DNA of 6,086 nucleotides from contig JAZQKZ010000105.1 of the NCBI GenBank assembly GCA_045542415.1, positions 1-6,086 on the forward strand, in the 5' to 3' direction. This stretch comes from UMGS1958 sp045542415 (GTDB taxonomy: Bacteria > Bacillota > Clostridia > UBA1381). Below, piece by piece: positions 1 to 5,377 of this stretch. Within the stretch, counting starts at the first letter, position 1. Each line of letters begins with the position of its first letter. The translations under genes and the position numbers were made by a program. The notes below the pieces were generated by a model. The model searched no databases and was not told the origin of the DNA. It was given only the letters and a program-made list of their open reading frames with translations.

Positions 1-14
1 CTGCATTACACTAA

Positions 15-3000
15 TTAAAAATTGAGAATTAAATCATAATATCTCGTTTCGCCCTTAATTGTTATCTTAACACTTACAGTGATAGAATCAGCCGATATTC
101 TGGTAATGGTATAGTTTCTTGATTCTGCATTGTACTGAACCTTGTTGCCGTTGTAGCTCTTCATCCAAATCTGTGCATTTGTTCCGACAAACACCTGGTC
201 GATGGAAAGAATAGCAGAATCACAGCCGTCCTTCATATCTGCCGTAATAGTTTTATCAGAATGATTAACAGAGATGCTGTCGCAGTTTTCGAGGTCTATT
301 TTATCAAACTGCCAAGGGTCAATATTATAATTTACTGTAATAACATATTCTCTCGTTTCGCCGTTAACAGTAATATTCGCCTTCACGGATACACTGTCGT
401 TTTTCACATGGCATATCGCATAACTGCCGTTTTCACTGTCCGCAACCACACGATTTCCCATATAACTTGACATTTTAAGAGTTCCGCCTAAAGAAGCATA
501 CTGCTTTTTGTATATAATAAGCTCTTCGGCATTAACTTTAGCGTCTATTGTAATTGTTCTGCTTTCGTGGTCTACCGAAATACTTTCGGCATTGGCGCAG
601 GACAATGAATTAAAGTTAAACTTCGGAAGGTCGGTTGTAAAGTTTGCGACTATATCATATTGCTTTGTTTCACCGTTTACAATTATATTAGCCGAAACAG
701 TAATAGGCGTACCGCCTATAGTATAAATTCTGTAAATACCGGAGTCTTCATATACCACTTTATTACCGTTATAGCTTTTCATTCTTATCTGAGCCCCGGG
801 GTTTGCTTCCTTCTGATGAACATAAAGAATGAGGTTGTCATCGCCTTCTTTTACATCGACTGTAATGGTCTGTGTTTCGTGGTTTACTGAGATATTCTCA
901 CCATTTGCCGTTCTGATTGTTGTAAAATCAAACCCGCCGTTTTTCTGAATACCTGAATAATTTGCAACAAGGTCATATTCACGGCTTTCACCGTCTGCTA
1001 TGACTTTTGCGGTAACGGTTACGGATGTGTCGTTTACGCAGTAAATTCTGTAAATGCCTGAGTCGTCATAGGTAACCTTGTTGCCGTTGTAGCTCTTCAT
1101 TCTTATCTGAGCACCGGGATTTGCTTCCTTTTGGTGAACATAGAGAACAAGATTGTCATCGCCTTCTTTTACATCGACTGTAATAGTCTGCGATTCGTGG
1201 TCAACAACAATGCTTTCACCATTTGCCGTTCTGATACTTTCAAAATTAAAGCTGCCGTCAGGAACTATTCCGCTGTAATTTGCAACAACGAGATAATCCT
1301 CAACCACTCCGTCAATAATTACCTTTGCCATAACGGAAATCGGTGTGCTGTCAATAGAATAGATTCTGTAAACTCCGCTTTCGTCGTATGTAACCTTGTT
1401 TCCGAGATAGCTTCTCATTCTTATCTGACCGCCCGGAATAACATCTTTTTGATGAACATAAAGCATAAGATTATCGTCGCCTTCTTTTACATCAAGCGTA
1501 ATGGTTCTTGCTTCATGGTCAACAACAATATTTTCGCCGTTTGCCGTTCTGATGCTTTCAAAGTCGAAACCTGAAGGAGTATCGGGGAGCTCAGGATATT
1601 CAGGCTCCGGCTCGTTCGGTTCATCGGGAATATTAGGCTCATAGGAGCTGTCAACATCAAATTTAGCTTTGTACGTAATTTCATCTGTAGCCACAAATGT
1701 ATAAGACTCGTCAGAAGATACAAGCTTGTCACCGTCGTACCAGCCTGCAAAAATATAACCGGTATCAGGTCTTGCAATAATTGTTACGCTTCCGTCTTCG
1801 TTGTTTTTTGAAGAAACAGAACCGACACCTGCAACCGTATCAACATAAACAGGAATTCTCTCAAGCTTTGCTGTATATGTTTTACCTGATTCAGGAACTA
1901 AAGTATACGGATTATCCGTTGAAATAATTTCTGTTCCGTCGTGCCAGCCTACAAAACGGAATCCGTCGGGAACAGAAACGGAAAGCGTAACCGTTCCGTC
2001 ATCATTCTCGGTAACTTCTACACTGCCGCCGTTTTCTGCCTCATATTCAGGTTCCTCATACGCAACGATATAAAGCTGTCCGTCGTTTTTCTTTTCAACA
2101 CGGTAGCCCTCGTATTCATATTCAAAATCAGAAGCATCATTCAAAGAAACATCCGTACTTTCTGTAAATTTGAAATCATTATCAAGCTGACCTTCGTCAG
2201 GGTAAACGCTGACAGGAATCGGTCCGGAAGATATTGGTCCATCAACAACAATGGGAAATTCCGGGTAAAGCAGGTAAATGTTATTCGGAGTTTCATTCAC
2301 AAAGTTATCCTTTATAACCGGTGCCCCTGAAATATGCAAAATTCCTTCGTTAAGCACTGCACCGCCTCCCCATGTGGAAGAATTGTTATCTATAACTCCT
2401 CCCATGAGCGTAAGTGTGCTGTGGTAGTTAAATATTCCCCCGCCGCCCCAAGTCGTTGAATTACCGCAAATTGAACCGCCGGTGACTATCATTTCAGCAT
2501 CTTCATAGTTTCCGATTCCTCCGGCTCCAACGCTTGAAATATTGTCATAAATTTTTCCGCCGTTCATTGTAAACAACGCATTTTCGTATACATTGAACAC
2601 ACCGCCGCCATTGTTTGCAGCATAGTTGTTATGAATCCGTCCGCCATTCATGGTAAAGGTGGAATTATTATTCATAACACCACCGGCATCACCTTTTGAC
2701 GAATTACCGACAATATCTCCGCCATTCATGGTGAAGGTTGCACCATTCATAAGTGTAACACCACCGGCATTTCCTGTGTTTCCCGCAATTGCTCCTCCGT
2801 TCAAGGTTAGGGATCCTCCGTTTACAAAAATTGCCGAATTGCTGCCACCGGTAATCACACCTCCAGAAGTATATCGCTCTTTGTTTTCGTCCGTAAATCC
2901 ACCTACCGGAATCCATAAATTATCCGAAACATCATAATATTGCTTCAAATCCTCGCAAGTGTAAATATTCAAGGCAGCTCCCGCAGGAACATTGATATAA

Positions 3001-4373
3001 TAAGAATTCAAGTCAATAACTCTGCCATTGATACAAAGATTTGTCACACCTTGAGGCACTGTCCATATTGCAGAAAGCGTCACTTCGTTTTCAAGGTAAT
3101 AGTTCCCTGACATTATGGGCAAATCTGTCATTTCCGACCACTTGTCAAAGGATATATCGTGGTGAGAATGGTTCTCCGCTTGCACCGAAAGCACATAAGT
3201 ACACGAAACGGAATTACTGCCCTGCGTTGCAGTAAACACATATTCTCCTGCATCGGCACTTGTTGTTGCTTCGATAACAAATGCATCCGTGGTAACTCCG
3301 GTGTCTGCACCGTCTTTAGTCCATGCGTATGTGATTTCGGACATGCCATCACCGCCGGTCACCTGGGGCTGAAATACAACTTTTTGACCGGCATCCGCAG
3401 AAACATTTCCGCCTGCACTTACACGCAAAGTTTCGGTGCTATCAACAACATTGTCAATATCAGTGTCAGTTGAAAGATTTTCGGAAGCAACAAAAATTTC
3501 CCATCCGTTACTATTTGTCGATTTGTCATAATCTATATAGGAACCGACAGAAGTATAGAGAAGAGCTTTTTCGATTTTATCAAAAGAAAGAGTTCCGCGA
3601 GAAATGTAAACGCCGTTAATGGTAGAAGAGCCTTCAACCCACATACCTCCGTAGAAATGTCCCTTGGTTATGGTAAGCGGATTTTCTATTGTTGGAACAT
3701 TTGCATATGAAATACTGCTTCCTCCTGTATTTGAAGAAGAACGTCTAATTAAAATATCCTTTAGTGTCAATATACCCGTGTCGCAAACGAAAACACCATC
3801 AGTACCGGTATAACCCGAATATACAAGACTTCCGCCGTTTATGACAAGTTTACATCCTTTACCAACTACAGCTGCTTTTTCAAGAATTGTCAGACCGTTT
3901 GTGCACTGAGCACCACCGTAAATTTCAGTTCCCCCGGTAGTTCCGGAGAGTATAACCTTTGCTCCGCCTGTAAGATAAAAGGCAGCTCTTACTCTGGAAT
4001 CGTATTCATAATCTGTAACTTTAAATCCGCTGTTCTGATTCGTGTTGATTTTCGCTGTACCTGCACGGTCATTGATGTTTACGGTAATGTCACCGACAAA
4101 ACGCATACAAGCATTGGCAAGAGTGTATCCTTCAAGCTCAATGGTAAGGTTTTTGTCAACATCGAATGTAGTGCTGACAGAATCATTCGCTGTCATCCAG
4201 ATGGTATCACCGGTATTTGCCGCTTCTACTGCTTCGGCAAGAGTGCTATAACCGTTTGAGCCGATATAGCAAGTATAATCGGTTGCAGCAAAAGCCGCTT
4301 GTGGCAACATAATAATCGCCATCATTGCCGTACATAAAAGGAGTGACATTGTTTTTAAAATAGATTTTTTCAT
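15..4373 (-). CDS. Large exported multidomain beta-rich surface protein, coupled to rmlB
   Basis: This 1452-residue protein is exported by Sec and probably surface-located or secreted; its exact function is not recognised. Modules in order are: signal peptide 1-29; N-terminal beta-helix-like region about 34-298; acidic DxDxDxxxD segment 303-311; Ig-like domain about 312-398; HSHHDISFDKW-type junction 402-475; periodic beta-helix rungs 521-682 with cap 683-772; two divergent InlB-type repeats 777-906; Pro/Glu linker 909-935; and five tandem copies of a module of about 100 residues, 936-1452, ending at the last residue. No catalytic signature, LPXTG, SLH, dockerin or C-terminal membrane helix is visible. 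Beta-helix and InlB-type modules suggest adhesion or glycan binding; a polysaccharide-lyase-like activity is possible but unsupported. The ATG overlaps the rmlB stop (ATGA), so translation is probably coupled to that of rmlB. About 14 Cys occur in the mature chain, which is many for an exported Firmicute protein. The TAA stop is 14 bases from the window edge, so a terminator cannot be judged. Confidence 0.93.
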   Translation of the reverse strand: MKKSILKTMSLLLCTAMMAIIMLPQAAFAATDYTCYIGSNGYSTLAEAVEAANTGDTIWMTANDSVSTTFDVDKNLTIELEGYTLANACMRFVGDITVNINDRAGTAKINTNQNSGFKVTDYEYDSRVRAAFYLTGGAKVILSGTTGGTEIYGGAQCTNGLTILEKAAVVGKGCKLVINGGSLVYSGYTGTDGVFVCDTGILTLKDILIRRSSSNTGGSSISYANVPTIENPLTITKGHFYGGMWVEGSSTINGVYISRGTLSFDKIEKALLYTSVGSYIDYDKSTNSNGWEIFVASENLSTDTDIDNVVDSTETLRVSAGGNVSADAGQKVVFQPQVTGGDGMSEITYAWTKDGADTGVTTDAFVIEATTSADAGEYVFTATQGSNSVSCTYVLSVQAENHSHHDISFDKWSEMTDLPIMSGNYYLENEVTLSAIWTVPQGVTNLCINGRVIDLNSYYINVPAGAALNIYTCEDLKQYYDVSDNLWIPVGGFTDENKERYTSGGVITGGSNSAIFVNGGSLTLNGGAIAGNTGNAGGVTLMNGATFTMNGGDIVGNSSKGDAGGVMNNNSTFTMNGGRIHNNYAANNGGGVFNVYENALFTMNGGKIYDNISSVGAGGIGNYEDAEMIVTGGSICGNSTTWGGGGIFNYHSTLTLMGGVIDNNSSTWGGGAVLNEGILHISGAPVIKDNFVNETPNNIYLLYPEFPIVVDGPISSGPIPVSVYPDEGQLDNDFKFTESTDVSLNDASDFEYEYEGYRVEKKNDGQLYIVAYEEPEYEAENGGSVEVTENDDGTVTLSVSVPDGFRFVGWHDGTEIISTDNPYTLVPESGKTYTAKLERIPVYVDTVAGVGSVSSKNNEDGSVTIIARPDTGYIFAGWYDGDKLVSSDESYTFVATDEITYKAKFDVDSSYEPNIPDEPNEPEPEYPELPDTPSGFDFESIRTANGENIVVDHEARTITLDVKEGDDNLMLYVHQKDVIPGGQIRMRSYLGNKVTYDESGVYRIYSIDSTPISVMAKVIIDGVVEDYLVVANYSGIVPDGSFNFESIRTANGESIVVDHESQTITVDVKEGDDNLVLYVHQKEANPGAQIRMKSYNGNKVTYDDSGIYRIYCVNDTSVTVTAKVIADGESREYDLVANYSGIQKNGGFDFTTIRTANGENISVNHETQTITVDVKEGDDNLILYVHQKEANPGAQIRMKSYNGNKVVYEDSGIYRIYTIGGTPITVSANIIVNGETKQYDIVANFTTDLPKFNFNSLSCANAESISVDHESRTITIDAKVNAEELIIYKKQYASLGGTLKMSSYMGNRVVADSENGSYAICHVKNDSVSVKANITVNGETREYVITVNYNIDPWQFDKIDLENCDSISVNHSDKTITADMKDGCDSAILSIDQVFVGTNAQIWMKSYNGNKVQYNAESRNYTITRISADSITVSVKITIKGETRYYDLILNF
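835..866 (-). repeat. 32-base perfect direct repeat, copy in module 3
   Basis: This stretch is identical to 1153-1184, exactly 318 bases (106 codons) away. It encodes the TVDVKEGDDN strand and turn of module 3 and marks the most recent duplication in the array. Confidence 0.85.
1153..1184 (-). repeat. 32-base perfect direct repeat, copy in module 2
   Basis: This stretch is identical to 835-866 and occupies the same place in module 2. A shorter, imperfect version lies at the matching place in module 1 (about 1471-1502). Confidence 0.85.
1569..1649 (-). other. Pro/Glu-rich linker before the C-terminal array
   Basis: Residues 909-935 are rich in Pro, Glu and Asp (PDEPNEPEPEYPELPDTP). They form an extended, flexible acidic hinge separating the helix/InlB half from the five-repeat C-terminal array. 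Such segments often lie where a protein passes through or along the cell wall. Confidence 0.8.
1656..2045 (-). repeat. Two divergent InlB-type (Flg_new-like) repeats
   Basis: Residues 777-838 and 842-906 are two copies of a beta-rich repeat. Each has G(G/V)GSV, (E/N)xDGTV/SVT, a G(F/Y)xFxGWxDG core, a YT strand and a closing YxAK(L/F). The GW.DG core and the spacing match the divergent InlB B-repeat families found in Gram-positive surface proteins, where they act as stalks or adhesion spacers. Confidence 0.8.
2058..2327 (-). other. C-terminal cap of the second beta-helix
   Basis: Residues 683-772 include APVIKDNFVNETPNNIYL, which closes the rung series. After it comes a non-repeating acidic segment that ends in GYRVEKKNDGQLYIVAYEE. 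From memory, PNN(I/V)YL followed by a short beta-rich segment commonly ends such helices. No function beyond capping is evident. Confidence 0.5.
2328..2813 (-). repeat. Second beta-helix: seven rungs in the exported protein
   Basis: Rungs of 25-28 residues start at about residues 521, 546, 572, 600, 627, 653 and 678. Each has the form (S/T)(L/F)T(M/L)NGG.I..N followed by a GG(G/A)(V/I) turn. Three carry the exact core FTMNGG or a single-step variant of it. The period and the alternating hydrophobic/Gly-Asn pattern are typical of right-handed parallel beta-helices related to Pmp/adhesin-type repeats. The DNA of adjacent rungs is diverged, so this is an old expansion. Confidence 0.85.
2949..3170 (-). 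other. HxHH junction module preceding the second beta-helix
   Basis: Residues 402-475 begin HSHHDISFDKW and continue through GNYYLENEVTL, WTVPQGVTNLCINGRVIDLN and LNIYTC. From memory, this ordered set (His cluster, GNYYL, a WxVP.G..NLC.NG segment, then a YxC) recurs just before GG-rich beta-helix rungs in large exported Firmicute proteins. It probably forms the N-terminal cap of the helix. Cys447 and Cys473 may pair. A metal-binding role for the His cluster is speculative. Confidence 0.55.
3180..3440 (-). other. Ig-like domain of the exported protein
   Basis: Residues about 312-398 show the Ig pattern: AGQKVVFQPQV (strand B), ITYAWTKDG with the core Trp351 (strand C), then the diagnostic SADAGEYVFTATQGSNSVSC, in which DAGEY carries the Tyr-corner Tyr. 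The usual Cys pair is absent: strand B has none, and the only Cys (391) lies late in the domain. It probably acts as a spacer between the two beta-helices. Confidence 0.75.
3480..4274 (-). other. N-terminal beta-helix-like region of the exported protein
   Basis: Residues about 34-298 open with the segment IGSNGYSTLAEAVEAANTGD, a lead-in seen before right-handed beta-helices in exported clostridial proteins. Short beta segments ending in Gly pairs follow (FYLTGGAKVIL, KLVINGGSLVY, GILTLKDILI, LTITKGHFYGG, STINGVYISRG). This pattern of short hydrophobic strands and Gly/Asn turns fits a parallel beta-helix, but the period is less regular than in the second helix. No active site is recognised. 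Confidence 0.6.
4287..4373 (-). other. Sec signal peptide of the exported protein
   Basis: Residues 1-29 have a basic n-region (MKK, K7), a long hydrophobic core (about 10-23) and AFA before the predicted signal peptidase I cut between Ala29 and Ala30. The Cys at 14 sits in mid-core without a lipobox (preceded by Leu-Leu-Leu), so lipoprotein processing is unlikely. Confidence 0.9.
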
Positions 4374-5377
4374 AATGAACACCTCGTTTTTCTATATTCT
4401 CCGTTTAATATTCTTTCAATCCATTTTGGATTGTTTTTATACCATTCGATTGTTTGACGCATTCCAACATCAAAATCAGTTTGCGGCTTCCAACCAAGCT
4501 CGTTTTGGATTTTGCACGAATTTATTGCATATCGTTTATCGTGTCCCGGTCTGTCTTTAACATAGGTTATAAGACTTTCCGGCTTTCCGAGAGCTTCTAA
4601 AATAATCTTTACAATATCAATGTTTGCCCTTTCGTTATTCCCGCCGATATTGTAAATTTCTCCGACCTTGCCGTACCGAATTATTTTATCTACGGCACTG
4701 CAATGGTCTTCTACGTAAAGCCAGTCACGAATATTTTTGCCGTCTCCGTAAACAGGAAGACTTTCATCTCGCTGTGCTTTTTCAATCATAAGCGGAATCA
4801 GCTTTTCAGGAAACTGATACGGACCGTAATTATTAGAGCATCTTGAAATGGTAACAGGTGTGCCGAAGGTCCTGAAATAGGCAAGACACAAAAGATCTGC
4901 CGATGCTTTAGATGCTGAGTACGGACTTGATGTTTTAATACTCCAATTTTCTTCAAACTTCAAATCAGGTCTGTCGAGAGGTAAATCTCCATATACTTCA
5001 TCGGTAGAAATCTGATGAAACCGCTTTATCCCATATTTGTTTACCGCATCAAGTAATACCTCAGTTCCAATAATGTTTGTCTGCAAAAATATTTCGGGAT
5101 TTTCGATTGAACGGTCAACATGGCTTTCTGCCGCAAAATTGGCGACACAATCAATATTATATGTTTTAAACAAGCTGTAAACTGCTTTGCGGTCACAAAT
5201 ATCAATCTGTTCAAAAGCAAATCGTTTTTCACCTTCAAATTCTTTCAGATTGTCATAATTTCCGGCATAGGTCAGCTTGTCGGCACAAACGATTTCATCA
5301 TCGGGATACATTCGCAATATGTAACGTATGTAATTTGTGCCGATAAAACCAGCCCCACCGGTTATAAGATGTCTCAA
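4370..5377 (-). CDS. rfbB: dTDP-glucose 4,6-dehydratase (RmlB/RfbB)
   Basis: This NAD-dependent short-chain dehydrogenase/reductase of the extended type converts dTDP-glucose to dTDP-4-keto-6-deoxy-glucose, the second step of dTDP-L-rhamnose synthesis and the branch point to other dTDP-deoxysugars. The 335 residues fit the usual length. Visible motifs are the Rossmann GGAGFIG (7-13), AAESHVDRS (82-90), the catalytic Thr-Asp-Glu in STDEVYG (124-130), YSASK (153-157; catalytic Tyr and Lys), RCSNNYGPYQFPEKLIP (179-195), GDGKNIRDWLYVEDH (211-225) and RPGHDKRYAI (276-285). The start is TTG: the Rossmann strand begins immediately after it, a good Shine-Dalgarno lies six bases upstream, and no in-frame ATG fits better. 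The gene overlaps rmlA by four bases (TTGA) and the downstream exported-protein gene by four bases (ATGA). The last codons (…RCSL) contain that gene's ribosome binding site. All catalytic residues are present, so it should be active. Confidence 0.97.
   Translation of the reverse strand: MRHLITGGAGFIGTNYIRYILRMYPDDEIVCADKLTYAGNYDNLKEFEGEKRFAFEQIDICDRKAVYSLFKTYNIDCVANFAAESHVDRSIENPEIFLQTNIIGTEVLLDAVNKYGIKRFHQISTDEVYGDLPLDRPDLKFEENWSIKTSSPYSASKASADLLCLAYFRTFGTPVTISRCSNNYGPYQFPEKLIPLMIEKAQRDESLPVYGDGKNIRDWLYVEDHCSAVDKIIRYGKVGEIYNIGGNNERANIDIVKIILEALGKPESLITYVKDRPGHDKRYAINSCKIQNELGWKPQTDFDVGMRQTIEWYKNNPKWIERILNGEYRKTRCSL
4380..4385 (-). promoter_or_regulatory. Shine-Dalgarno site that sets the start of the exported-protein gene
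   Basis: On the minus strand GAGGTG stands six bases before the ATG at 4373. The alternative in-frame GTG at 4382 is part of this site itself and has no comparable site at the right distance. The true start is therefore the ATG, giving the typical signal-peptide start MKKS. The site lies inside the last codons of rmlB. Confidence 0.85.

Larger units (their letters stand above)
18..1568 (-). repeat. Five tandem copies of an unrecognised ~100-residue C-terminal module
   Basis: Five copies run in protein order at 1251-1568 (106 residues), 933-1250 (106), 621-932 (104), 309-620 (104) and 18-308 (97). Each begins F(D/N), has an (I/V)xV(D/N)Hxx(R/Q/K)TIT strand near residues 14-24, a central MxSYxGN(K/R)V motif kept in all five, and ends (I/V)xV.(A/V)..I..GE(T/S)(R/K).Y..(I/L)..N(Y/F); copy 1 has DGVVE in place of GE(T/S). 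Copies 1-3 are close and share RTANGE and VKEGDDNL; copies 4 and 5 are diverged. The order of strands, with a late GExRxY segment, loosely resembles cadherin-like bacterial beta-sandwich modules, but I cannot assign a family. The array ends at the final residue, where an anchor would normally sit. Confidence 0.9.

Noticed and set aside
18..1568. The evenly spaced repeats as a CRISPR array or transposon repeats
   Set aside because: The units are about 312-318 bases, a multiple of three, and translate to one continuous domain array with mostly silent changes; there are no spacers or terminal inverted repeats.
1131..1574. A 147-codon plus-strand open frame opposite modules 1 and 2
   Set aside because: It lies wholly antisense to the repeat array; its own repetition mirrors that array, and it has no recognisable domain or convincing ribosome binding site.
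1941..2330. A 129-codon plus-strand open frame opposite the InlB-type repeats
   Set aside because: Antisense shadow of a strongly supported coding region; no family features.
2704..2916. A 70-codon minus-strand open frame in another frame of the beta-helix region
   Set aside because: It is rich in Trp, Arg and Cys, as expected from reading Gly/Asn-rich rung codons out of frame; the main frame is intact.
4332..4334. Lipoprotein signal at Cys14 of the exported protein
   Set aside because: Cys14 is within the hydrophobic core and preceded by Leu-Leu-Leu, not a small residue; a good AFA signal peptidase I site follows at 27-29.
4374..4382. In-frame GTG at 4382 as the start of the exported protein (adds Met-Phe-Ile)
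   Set aside because: That GTG is part of the GAGGTG ribosome binding site; the ATG at 4373 is at the correct spacing and gives a standard MKKS signal-peptide start.
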